Origin: Ailanthus altissimus
Taxonomy: Eukaryota > Streptophyta > Magnoliopsida > Sapindales > Simaroubaceae
NCBI GenBank assembly: GCA_946807835.1
Contig: OX327684.1
Span: forward strand, 31,556,501-31,620,500
Length of the DNA stretch: 64,000 nt
Reading direction: 5' to 3'
Part shown: one piece after another, positions 23,844 to 35,381 of the stretch
Numbering within the stretch: position 1 is the first letter of the stretch
How the letters are laid out: each line of letters starts with the position of its first letter
Translations under genes and position numbers: made by a program
The notes under the pieces: generated by a model
What the model was told of the DNA's origin: nothing
The model's input: only the letters and a program-made list of their open reading frames with translations
The model's database searches: none

Positions 23844-25889
23844 CGGTCCAAACCTTTTTAACCCAGGGCCTCCGTTTGGTGCTATTACTTAATGTTGTTT
23901 TTGTTTTGTAGATTAGTTATATTTGTGTAATTTAATTTTATTATTACTTCTCTTATTAAAAGAACTCTCAACTTTTCTTATCCGAGGGAAACTTACTATT
24001 ATCTTAATGCGAGAGAGATCACTCATTGGGAATGTGTATTACGCTAATGACTTTCTTTTGTTTAGATTGGTAAGGGAAAGCGTAATTTCATCTCATTGAA
24101 ACTAGCCTGTAAATAGTGTCGCGGGCAACAGCTACATATATGTATGCTTAGCAAGAGTTTTATCAGGAATAGATTGCAGATTAGGATGCAATGTCAGCAT
24201 TTGAAACAAATGTCAGTTTCATATTAATTGCTGCGGAAGGCGGCAGATAGAGATGTTGTTATTGTCTCCGATCATTCAACTGGTAACTATTCAATTACGT
24301 TAATTGGTTTTGATTCGGGAACATTCCTATTCTGGTAATCATGACCCACAAAACTTTAGCGAAGACGAAAAACAGTAATATTCATCGTCATCCTCGCCTC
24401 ATTGAGAGAATGATTGGCCCACATGTCCAACTGGATAATAAAATGATGAATGATATCCTTGGGCCCAGCAAGCTGTCTAAAATGAGGTGATAAAATTATG
24501 ATTAGTTGTGTGATCTCGAAACAAATAATGCTAAAAAGCTTTTGCGATGAGCGAATTTTTCTTTGTGTGGGTATGGCGCGTTTCTATCTTGGCCTTGCAG
24601 ATGAGAGTGTGAATTACGACGTTGACGTAGAAAATATTGCCACTTTTCCTGTCAAAGTTCACCTTGTCCCGGTAGAAATGAGGCAAAAGGCAAAAGCGCT
24701 GTTGAGATATTTAAACATTTTTATTAAGTGACGCGTATATAATAGTCCTATCGGATTTCTTTTTTTAAATTTTTTTTTTTTTGTGTCTCTACTGAGCAGA
24801 ATAATTTACTGATTTATTGCAAAAACAAAAACGGAATTCAAGATTAGGTCTCATATATGATGAAATTCTAAGTTTAAAGTGTATGGTTTGTAATCAAAGG
24901 CCAAAGATATGGTGCGAATCACCTGGGTCCCAAAACCGTCCGGATTGAAGGAGATAGCTGAGCTGAGCGTATCTAACAAAAAGCTAAGGCTAACCTAAGA
25001 AACTTGAGAAAAATGAAAAAGTGGGTTGGATGAGTTTTCACTTGCAAAGATATCCCATCAGGGAAAATTCACGGATAATATATGTAACGCAACAACTATA
25101 AGTCCACTCGATTTATCTCGTAAGGCTTGGCATTCAACCATCTTTACAGCCAACTCTTTCTACCCCATTGAAAAGTCCTTGAAAATGACCCAGTTGTGAA
25201 TTGTGATTGCTTGAAGATATAAATAAAAATCTGCTAACGTGTAATGCTGCCCATAAAAGTCTCTTTCATTTTTTGCAAGGTTGAAATTTTAGAAAAATGT
25301 GAAAAAAAAACTTTGATTGGCTTAAAATGATATCTGCCGGTTTTGTTTTTTCCATTATTGGTTTAATCTTTAACTTAGAATATAATTACATAATGCTGTA
25401 TTTCCGGATCTAACACTGACTAGAATCCAATGCTGTAATTAGAAATAAAAGGCATTCTGGGTCTTGCAAGAAATGGTTAATGGAGTATTATTTGGTTTTG
25501 TCTCTTTTTGATCTTTAGTTTCCTGATTTGGACCAGGAGGATCAAGAAGTGTTTTTGTTTGCTTCTAAGCTGAGTTTACGATTATATTATATTTGTGTTA
25601 GATCTGAGCTGAAGTGGGGAAAATTGTCTCTGACACATACTACTTTAAATAACAGACGAAAAGAGTAGATTTGAAGCTCAGAGAACCCATGCCTCTGACT
25701 CTCCTAAAACTCGGGGTTGCAAGTGTTAGAATCTGATCAAGAGAATCATACAAGGTCCCAGAATAGATTCTCAATCCCATTTTTTTTCTTCTTCGATGAA
25801 TTCTAGAATGTAAAAAAAAAGAAAACAAACAAACAAAGGCCAAAGGGTGATTCTTATTTTCCTGAAAAGAATCAAAAGTTTCTGGTGAC
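23844..25889. other. Intergenic between release factor and SANT gene
   Basis: No supported gene. The 77-codon frame at 24498-24731 has no recognisable domain and no splice-linked partner. The part just before 25890 should hold the promoter and leader of the SANT gene. Confidence 0.5.
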
Positions 25890-27141
25890 ATGGAAGACTT
25901 TCCGAAGGTGTTGTGTGGCTGGAGTTGGGAGGAAAACAAATTGTTTGAACTGGCTTTAGCAGTGGTTGATGAACAAGACCCACATCGCTGGGAAATTGTT
26001 GCAGCCATGGTTGGAGGCACCAAGAGTGCAGAGGATGTGCAAAAACATTATGTGATTCTTCTGGAGGATTTGCAGACCATAGAGTCGGGGAAATTGGACC
26101 ATAAGCTTGGAGATGTTCAGCCTTGTGTTCAAGTTGACTGTACTCAATCTGTATGCTGGACTGATGAAGACAACAAGTATGTGACCTCTCTTTTTCTGTA
26201 GCTGCATAGCTTTTGGTTTCTCTGCTTTCTAAATTGATTTTCGTCTTCTGTTATTCTTTGTTCTTGTTCATCATGTGCCGTGAAACTTTTCTGCTTCCGG
26301 TCTCTATTGACGTATAACTGTAGCTGATACTTGAATTCCTGTTTTAACTCTACTAAGGCTTGATTTGGACCAACTACATGAACCTTATTTTGCAAGCCTA
26401 CAAAATCAAGTGCAGGAATTGTAATTAAATAGTTGGTTTTCTCTGGGTTTTTTGTTTACGTTCTTAGAGCCATTTTACGGAAGTTTCTCTTTTTTCTTTT
26501 TGAAGAAACACATGGTTTCTCTATTTCCTTTTTGAAGAAACACATGGTATGTCATTAGCCACATGTAATCTAACTGAGAAAACTCTCTCAATAGACAAAG
26601 CAACACTAACCTTCAACAAGTCATTTCCAGCTTCTGCTATACAAATAGATACAATAAATAAGCCAGGTTCATATCTATTTTCCTCTTTCTCTGAACAGAA
26701 GGGTATTGGCTATTCATTGAACCAAGTTAATTAGCTTTCAGGGGTTTTTGAGTTTTGCTTCAGGAATACACAAAAGAATTTGGAACTACTTCATAGAGAT
26801 GAATGTCTTCGGGGTCATAACGAATTTGCTAAGAAAACATCAATTTGATTGAAAGTGCTGTAAGTGCCTTTTGTGTAACGTTAATTTTATCTCAAGCATT
26901 CATCGAGAATTGACTTCTTAGTTACATGAAAGCTCACTTGCTGCTATGTACAAGAAAAATGTGCACGAGATTATAGTTGTAGTCTTAACTGGTTTACTCT
27001 TTTCTAATATGCGGAGAATCACCACTCACCAGTCGAATTTTCTATTGTCTAGACAGTCACTAATACTCTGTGTTCTGTATATTTTCTGATTTTAATGATA
27101 TCTATGGTTACAGCTTGCTGCTTCAATTGGACATAAATTGA
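25890..27141 (+). CDS. RADIALIS-like single-SANT/MYB protein
   Basis: Two exons, 25890-26176 and 27114-27141, giving 315 nt and 104 residues; the second exon supplies only ten codons (reading NLLLQLDIN after the split codon) and the stop. Residues 8-60 form one SANT/MYB repeat: Trp11/Trp13, Trp33 and Tyr51 occupy the spaced aromatic positions, with the VQKHYVILLEDL third helix. Single-repeat RADIALIS/RSM proteins compete with larger MYB proteins for partners in flower and seedling development; the partner here is unknown. The small terminal exon was found by frame and by the AG acceptor after TGGTTA. Length fits the family (about 80-105). The intron (26177-27113) contains a tandem 21-bp repeat. 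Confidence 0.85.
26496..26548. repeat. Tandem 21-bp direct repeat in an intron
   Basis: CTTTTTGAAGAAACACATGG plus one base occurs at 26496-26516 and again at 26528-26548, a 32-bp period. It lies in the intron of the SANT gene. Confidence 0.9.
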
Positions 27142-27462
27142 TCTTCTGGACTGCCGCAAAATTATCAAAACAGGTTGACTATTGTTTAGCTGCATCATTT
27201 CTAGAGCTCTATCAATGATTTCGTTGAGGTAGTCGGTGTTACTCTACTCTCTAAATTGGAAGTTATCATTGATGCCAGAAAGATTGACCTTCCAAACTGT
27301 AAATAAAAATGGTTTTTTGAACTTTACGTAGTAATATATGTTACTGTTTACTTTCCCGCTTAGTAGTCATCTGATTATAATTGCCATTAGATGAGGATGT
27401 TCGGAGTGTCGTACCTAACTGAGAAATTGTCCGATTACACCGATCATGCGACAATTTCATTT

Positions 27463-27956
27463 TATTGAGTTTTATTATTTTTTATGTAGACTTACATATT
27501 AATAATAATTACACATTATAAGTTATTTTAAAATTAAAGTCAATTTAAGTGATTTATTTAGATAATTTTTTATTAGACTCTCAAAATATTTATTAGATAT
27601 AAGTTTATTATGTGTAAAGATCTAATATTAGATAAACTATGATCGATAGAATAATAGTTAATTTAATATATAAAAATCTCTTATAGGGTTATAGTCTCTA
27701 AGTTAAAATCATTATTCGAAGAGCTCTTCTCATCTTCTTATCATAAAGAGAGAACTCTATTGAGTGCTACAAAAATTTAATTGTGAAAGGTCAATATATT
27801 CTCGTATTTTTATTAAAGTCTGCTAGTTCTTGTGTTCTTATCGCTATAGATTTCTCAAGTAAAATTTTTTAATATCTATCCTGATAATTTGATATGATAA
27901 ATCAAGAGAATTGTATTAAGTGTGTATCAATCTTGATTTTATAATTATATCTAACA
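27463..27956 (+). repeat. 5' LTR of the 27.5-32.8 kb Copia element
   Basis: 494 bp, aligning along its length with 32317-32794. It starts TATTGAG where the 3' LTR has TGTTGAG and ends AACA just before the primer-binding site. Confidence 0.85.
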
Positions 27957-30900
27957 AATGGTATCAAAAAAAAAAATCATGTTAAATTATTAGAATTATT
28001 CATACATATATTTATGGTTAAATATCTTTTCCCACATGACTTGTTAAGGTAGGGATATTATATGTATGAATTTTATAAATTTTTATAATTTTATTGAAAA
28101 AAATATTGGGTTTATGATTTTCATTGTAATTTGAGGATTAAGTTTTGATTAAGGCTCATTTATTTGAAGAATTTAGAATAAAAACATTAAAATTCGCCTT
28201 CAATTTAGTATTTTCGTATTCTTTGATGAATCTGAAATTTTCAGATTTGCACAGAGCATCGTAACGCCATTCATAGCATTGCATTGGCAACGCCGAAATT
28301 TGTACATGGGCATCGTGGTACTGCAATAACAGCATTAGGGCAAACAGTAACTTCTGTAGTGCCCATCAAGCAACAGCCAGCATTGTAGCATTGCATGGAC
28401 AATGCCACAACGTTAGGACGGTAGGTCAAATTTGACCTAATTTTTAGAGTTTTGATTTTTGAAGAATTGGTCAACCTGAACCAATTCATGGAGATCTGGC
28501 TCAAAACTCGACTCATTAGATTTGATCCGACAATTATTGACTCAAAATTGACCCTGTTTTTGAATGATTAGCAACATTGTAGTGTCATAACCATAGTGGC
28601 CTAAGCGTCACGATGCTACTATGGTAGTACCGCAGCATCACTTTAGTGCATAAAAAAATTAAATTTTTTATTTTTAAATTTTTTTGTTGTTTTTCTTTGC
28701 ACGACTTGTCTTGCATTTCAAAATAAATAAATTAAAATAATATATTGTCAAAGTAATATTTTTTGTGTAAATCTATTGATTTTAGAATATTAAAATGAAT
28801 ATATTTATTGTCTATATAAAAAATAATTAGCCCAAAGGAATTTTTTTTTTACAAAACAATAGGCATATTTACAATAATAAATGTATGATAGTTATCAAGT
28901 TTTTCATACATGAAATAAAATCGGTCCAAAAAAAGATTTATTGTTGACAGGATTTATTATCAATATTTGATTACTATATTGAAAGTACCACTTACAGTTG
29001 ATATTTCTGTTCAAAAACTAAATATCAATATAGTACTAAGTATCTTGTGATAGAGTTCACTTTTATATATTTAATTATGTCATGCATATATGCTTTAAGT
29101 TATGATATGATTATTAATTATGAACTTATTATTTTGTCTCTTCTCTGTTCAGTTTCTACTTTTGGTTTTCCTTATAGTGATTCAGTAACTCTAATATTAA
29201 AGTGAGTTACATGGCCCAAAAGAATAAATGAATCTTAAAAAGTTTATTTTATATTCTATGCAAGAAGAATAAATATTAAAGTGAGAAAAAATTGAAAGTG
29301 TTCATCAAATAAGTACTTTTCATAATAAGGGTACTAATAAAAAAGAAAAATGGATAAAGGAAAGGAGGCTGTAATAGGGACTTTACATAATAAGATGAAG
29401 AAAAAAAAATATACTATCATTACTTGCTTTTTTTTTATAAGAAAGTTGGTCATGTGAAGAAGAACTGTCCCAAATATGCCAAATAACATGTTAAGAAAGG
29501 TATACTTCTCAACTTTATTTATTCTGAAGTTAATTTAATTTTTATACCCAAACATACTTAATGTGTAGATACAAGTGCAACTACTCACGTAAGTGTGTCT
29601 ATGCAGGGTTGTTTAAGTAGTCAGTTACCAGTCAATGTTGAAAGATGCATCTATATGGGAAACGATAACACAACTCCTATAGAGGCCATAGATTTAGATT
29701 ACAATTAGAGATTGATTTTTATTTAAATTTAGATGAGACTTATTATATACCGTCATTTAGACAAAATTTAATTTTTGTTTCTAGTTTAAAAATGTGGAAT
29801 TCTTATTCATTCATAAATAATAAATTTAGTTTTTATCAAATTCAAATCTTGTTAGTACTGTTTTTCTTTTTGGTAATCTTTATAAATTAGATACTCATAA
29901 TAAATTATTGCATTTTAATAAATGTGGTATAAAGTGAAAGTTAATTGAAAAGAATTCCATTATGTTATGACACAAACATTTATGATATATCTCTAAACAA
30001 AAAATTGAAATACTTGTAGTAGATGAGATTCTTGATTCTCTTAACTTAACAGATTTTAAAGTCTGTGTTGAGTGCATTAAGAAAAAATAGACAAACAACA
30101 GAAAAATAGGTGCCAACATAAGCTCTAGCATCTTAGGATTGATACATATTGATATTGTGGATCATTCCATATAGATTCTTGGAATAGCCAATAGTATTTT
30201 ATTATGTTTATTGACGACTATTATCGTTATGAAAGACAACAACATTTGAGATCTTATCAAATTACCTAAAGGTGCGAAACTCATTGGTTGCAAATGAATA
30301 TTTAAGATCAATAGGGATTCAAAAGATAATATTAAAAGATATAAAGAACGTCTCATTGCTAAGGATTTCACTCAGAAGGAAAGCATTTATTACAAATAGA
30401 CTTTCTCTCTAGTATCAACAAAAAACTCTTTTAAAATCATCATAGCACTTGTAACTTATTTTGATTAGAGTTACATCAAATGAATGTAAAGATTATATTT
30501 CTTAATGGTGATATTGATGAAATTATATATATGGTGCAACGAAAAATTGTGTTTGAAAATCCAAAGAATGTGGTATGTAAAACTTTGTAGCTCATTTTAA
30601 TTTAAAACTATATAAAATGAACATAAAGACTGCATTTCTCAATGGTAATATTGAAAAAATAATAAATACGGTGCAAGCAGAAAACTTTGTGTTTGAAGAT
30701 CTAAAGAATATGGTTTGCAAATTAAAAAAGTCTATATATAGTCTCAAACAAACATCTCATCAATAGTATCACAAGTTTCATTAAGTGATTACCTCATTTG
30801 ACTTTTGAGAAAAATACAATTGATGAGTGTATATGTCATAAGTTTAGTGGAGTAAGCTTATCTTCTTGGTTTTGTATGTCAATGATATATTACTAGCAAA

Positions 30901-32316
30901 CAGCGATATAGACTTATTACACAAAACTAAAAGATTTTTATTAAGAAATTTTGAGATGCAAGATCTTAGAGATGAGTCTTTTGTATTAGAAATATAGAAT
31001 ATTTGAAATCACACTTGAGGTATCAGTAGGATACAATAAAAGAACCGTATTAATAAGGTATTTAGCAAGTTTAGCATAAAGGATTATACTTCAAGAGATA
31101 CGTCTATTGCTAAATGTGACATATTTATTCTTAGTCAATGCAAAAAAAAAAATGAAATTGAACATAAAAAGATGCAAAAATTTTCTCATGCATTAGTAGT
31201 ATAGTCTCATGTATGCTCAAGTATATATGCATTTAAATATTGCATTTATTGTTATAATGTTAGGCAGATATTTAAGCAACCATGGGATAAACCATTGGAA
31301 AGTAGCTAACCAGGTTATGCGATATTTATAGAGAACAAAGAACTATATACTCATATATATGAGATTGAATAGATTAAAAATCGTAAGGGTATTCTTACTT
31401 TGATTTTGCAAGATACTCAAATAGTAAGAGATTCACATTAGGTTATATATACACTTTGATCTAGGGAGCTATGTCCTCGAAGAGTGCTAAGTAGACACTC
31501 ATAACCTTCTCAATTATAAAAGCTGAGTTTATAGCTTGTTTGAGGCATTAAATTATAGAATATAATTGCATAATTATCATAAGGTTGCGAATTATCAATG
31601 GTATAAGAAGACTATTAAAAATTTATTGTGATAATAATCGTTGTGTTAAATTCTCAAGATAATAAAAACTCTTCGAAATTTAAACACACAGACACTAAGT
31701 TTTCAATTGTTAAAGAAAGAGTTCAAATTCAATAAATATCAATAGAACATATTATTACAAAACTCTATAATTACGAATTCACTAACTAAAGGATTACCAG
31801 CCAAGGTATTTTATAAGCATGTTGCTCATACGAGTATTGTATTATTTGATGATATACATGAATAATGAGAGTTTATTATTTGATGTTTATTTGTTTAAGA
31901 TACATTTATATTTTATTTTTTATAAAATAAAATTTGATAGATTATTGGTTAAAACTTTGAAATAAAATTATACTTTCTACTGTAATTTTGCATAAAATTT
32001 AAAAAGTATTTAGTTTAATTAATTGGAGTTATAAAGTATGATCAATTAAAAATAGGTATGTTTAATATCACATTTCATATAATTTCTATGTTATTTCTAT
32101 TTTGATTTATGTCATTGATTATATTAGTATAGTGACTATTAATAAGTCTAATTGCGAATATGTGCAACAAAAGTCGTTTTGATCCCATACTAATATAGTT
32201 AATATACTATATTGTATTTAAGGGGATATTTTAAGATAAAATAATATTTATTGTGCATATTAAAATTTATACTGTATAATTAATTTTAAATGACACATGT
32301 AACCCGAGTGAAAGAT

Positions 32317-32794
32317 TGTTGAGTTTTATTATTTTTTATAGGGTTCAAATATTAACAATAATTATACATAATGAGCTATCTTAAAATCAATGTCAATTTA
32401 AATAATTTATTTAAACTATCTCTTATTAAGCTCTAAAAATATTTATTGGATATGAACTTATTATATATATTGACTTAATACTAGTTAAAATAGAATTGAT
32501 GGGATAATAGTTATTTAATATATAAAGACCTCTTATAATCTTTAAGTCAAATATTATTATTTGTAGAATTCTTCTTCTCTTTTTATTATAGAGAAAATTC
32601 TATTAACAGAATTAATTATAAAAAATTGTTATATTCTTGTGTTCTCATTAAAAATTATTAATTTTTACGTTATAATCACATAAATTTTGCAGATAAAATT
32701 TATTTGATATCTATGACAATAATTTGATGTGACAGATCAAGAAGATTAAATTCTATAATTATCAATTCAGATTTATAATTATGTTGTCACAACA
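32317..32794 (+). repeat. 3' LTR of the 27.5-32.8 kb Copia element
   Basis: 478 bp starting TGTTGAG after a purine-rich tract (GAGTGAAAGAT) and ending AACA before the CATTT duplication. Divergence from the 5' LTR is large, so the insertion is old. Confidence 0.85.
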
Positions 32795-32799
32795 CATTT

Positions 32800-33997
32800 A
32801 TGCTCTTCAGCAGAATGTAGCCATGATATTGAGATCTGAGTTCGCTGGTAGAAGTCTATTTATCTGTTTTTGTTTTTTTTTATACAGGTTACTATGGTTT
32901 TGTTTTGTAAAAAACACCTGCGTGCAATTATCTAATCTACTGCGTTTCACCATAAGAGATGCGGATTCGCACATGTGAAGCAACTAGTATTTTAATCATT
33001 TTGTTTAATTCGTCTCTGCCGTGAGGCCCAATTATGCAGGTGAATGAAATGGAAGCTGTTATCACCAATGAATAATGATGCTTTTTAGGTCTCGTCTCTG
33101 TTTTGTGAAAAGCCATCGAAGCTATGAAATTTCAAACATCAACTAGCTCTTTTAGCATATGGTGGGCTAGTTTACTCAAATTACTTCTGATAGCGAGCCG
33201 GTGACCACAACCAAATAATGAATTATCGAAATCCAGGGATATATTTTTCTTTTTTGGTTGGATAAATAGAAAACCTTATTCCAGAAATATAAAGTTACAG
33301 AGATTTCTTATACTTCTATTATCCTGTAGGATGTAAATATTGGCTTGAAATATACACACGAATTCAACGGTAGTCTTAGTATTGGTAGACCGAAGCTTTT
33401 GATCTGATGGTGGCGATTGGCGACCGTCTTGTTAAACAAAACAGCGATTAGAATCATTGCGGGGGCTAAAGTCATTACTGCAAGATCTTCACGATCTGCT
33501 ATTTCCCATCTAGAACCACTGTCTATCGTCAGTTGTGTTGTCAGATTTTGAGCAGTGAGTGTGAATTCATTGAATCACCTTTTCTATTTGCCCTTTTTGG
33601 TAATCCATATGATAAAAAGTCATACAAAGGGGAGCATATACAGAACAAAGATCATTAATAAATAAAATAAAATCACCAATGATGTGGGAAAACACTCTTT
33701 GAGATAATGTGACATTTTTAATGAAAAAAATAGAATTTAGAATTCTCAGTTCGTGATTGTTAAAACAAAATTCCACAGAGAATGGACTTAATATCACAAC
33801 AAATCATTGCTGTTAACTCTTGCATTGCCTCTCCTCTACGTTACCGTAGCTGCTGGCACAAAGTTAACAAATGCTTAATTCTCAAAGAAAAATAATCATA
33901 TCAAAATTAGTATTTTTTTTTTCTTTACTTGTAATTTAGTTCAATGAAACAAAAAAGAAAATGCAATAAAAGAAGAGAAAGTGAGGGAGAAAAAGAA
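32800..33997. other. Intergenic, 3' flank of MIR408
   Basis: No supported gene. 33308-33576 is open on the minus strand for about 90 codons but has no early ATG, no splice-linked partner and no known motif. The region also includes the presumed 3' end of the MIR408 primary transcript. Confidence 0.4.
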
Positions 33998-34093
33998 GGT
34001 AGAGCCAGGGAAGAGGCAGTGCATGGGTAGAGCCAAAACAGGTTAACTGTTAATAGTTCCATCCATGCTCTGTCTGTTCCCCGTCTTCATCTC
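33998..34093 (-). ncRNA. MIR408: MIR408 precursor hairpin
   Basis: The mature miR408-3p is encoded on the minus strand at 34004-34024 (starts ATGCACTGCC, ends TTCCCTGGC) and matches the conserved plant sequence as I know it. The opposite arm, about 34063-34083, contains GGGGAACAGACAGAGCATGG, the miR408-5p counterpart, and pairs with the mature arm with only small mismatches; the loop includes GTTAACAGTTAACC-like bases. Mature miR408 guides cleavage of transcripts for plantacyanin and laccase copper proteins, sparing copper when it is scarce. Transcription is expected from the GTAC-rich region just upstream. Confidence 0.95.
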
Positions 34094-34295
34094 CTTTGCT
34101 TCTCTCTCTTCCAATTTTCACTTTACCTTGTAAATCGCACCGGGCCCAACTCCTGCCACAAAGAGCTTCCAATCTCCTAAATGCCTCAGTTTCATTTTCT
34201 TTATTAAAAAAAAACAGAAACGAAAACAAAAAAGGCTTTTCTTAGACAAACTTCGCGTTTCTCGTTGGTTAATATGAAGTCAAAGAGCTGCTGCT

Positions 34296-34527
34296 GAATA
34301 TATAAGACGGAGGAGAGGAGAACTTATAGATAGTACACACATGTACTATCAAATTCTCCTTGGACTAGCTGACCATGTACTACCAACTCTGGTTACCCGT
34401 TTAAAAAAATTTGAATTCAGTATTTTTGAGTGGATGAAATGTACTACACACCTTCTTGTACTACTATTGGATTATGGTACTCTTACTAATCTGTCTCGTT
34501 ACCAAATTTATTCTTAACAGCATGTAC
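34296..34527 (-). promoter_or_regulatory. MIR408 promoter: TATA box and seven GTAC copper-response cores
   Basis: On the minus strand, a TATATA box lies at about 34296-34305, about 200 bp before the hairpin. Upstream, GTAC occurs at 34333-34336, 34343-34346, 34377-34380, 34441-34444, 34458-34461, 34477-34480 and 34524-34527: seven in 195 bp, against less than one expected. GTAC is the core of the site bound by the SBP factor SPL7 (CRR1 in algae), the known copper-deficiency activator of MIR408. The clustering is seen; binding is inferred. Confidence 0.85.
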
Positions 34528-35381
34528 AAAATTAAAGAAATCATATCGTGGATTTCTTGATTCCCAAAAATCGGAAAGAATGTTAGATATTGGTAAGTTT
34601 TTTAAGGACCCGGAATATCTATAAAAACCCTTTTGACACAGATGAAGAAGCAACTATTATTTGGCGAGGCATTAGCCGCCTATCTGGAAACAGAGATGGC
34701 GGATAACCTACGTCTGCTCATCCGCCCACGATAGTAACAACTTCATGTGCGGATGCTCGACCCTTATACCGTCAATTCGAACACACAACTCGAAACGAGA
34801 TGTGTTAGCTGTCCGAATCAAATATCCTTGGTCAGAAAGAATTTATAGGAGAATTACTATTTCTAAGTACGAGACGGAACAAATATACATACAAAATACA
34901 ATATTGTACACGATACATAGGCGTATACATAAACAATTCTACAAGAAGTTATTGAGCATTTACCAATCAAGATACAATGGCATGCCACTTCAGTTCAACA
35001 GGGGAGATCTAAGAATGCTAAGCATCATCACAGATAAAAAGAAAATCTATGAAACAAATTGCAGAATGGAACAGTCACAAGTCTTGACTCAAAAGTAATA
35101 AAACCTATAGCTAGAACAGGTGACTATACAATCTACTTGAAAGTACAGGCAAAAGACTGCAACAAGGAGAGTGAGCAGTGAGCACAGGCACATACATCAA
35201 CAATCAGCACTACAAAATGTTTGCCATACAAATCCCACCTAAAAATAAATTCTCCAAATCCTTGTCAGAGTCAAAACTCATATTCCATCTACTCCATTCC
35301 TAGGTCTGAAGACCACAATGCCACATTGACCGATCTCAGGTGCTGTACAATTAATCTGCAATGTGAGAAAATACACAGCAC
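34528..35381. other. Intergenic between MIR408 promoter and MUSTANG-like gene
   Basis: No supported gene. The 117-codon plus-strand frame at 34745-35098 shows no domain and probably overlaps the 3' UTR of the minus-strand gene that ends at 35382. Confidence 0.45.

Larger units (their letters stand above)
27463..32794 (+). mobile_element. Copia LTR retrotransposon, complete outline but heavily decayed
   Basis: The LTRs (27463-27956 and 32317-32794) are in direct orientation and flanked by the 5-bp duplication CATTT (27458-27462 and 32795-32799). The primer-binding site TGGTATCA (27959-27966) matches tRNA-iMet. In order inside lie a gag CCHC knuckle (about 29433-29485), the protease DTSATTH (about 29567), RT (about 30250-30960, with YVND in place of YVDD near 30870), and RNase H (about 31440-31850). 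The order places the RT after the protease/integrase region, as in Copia. Every domain is broken by stops and frameshifts. The RT contains a local repeat of the segment ending MYGAS-like at about 30480-30560 and 30615-30690. A CpG-bearing island lies at 28255-28640. Confidence 0.85.

Noticed and set aside
24498..24731. 77-codon frame between the release factor and the SANT gene.
   Set aside because: No recognisable domain, no splice-linked neighbour and no codon pattern beyond chance.
33308..33576. About 90 open codons on the minus strand near MIR408.
   Set aside because: No ATG until late, no credible partner exon, and the region is the expected 3' part of the MIR408 transcript.
34745..35098. 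117-codon plus-strand frame.
   Set aside because: Basic, low-complexity product without a domain, overlapping the likely 3' UTR of the MUSTANG-like gene.
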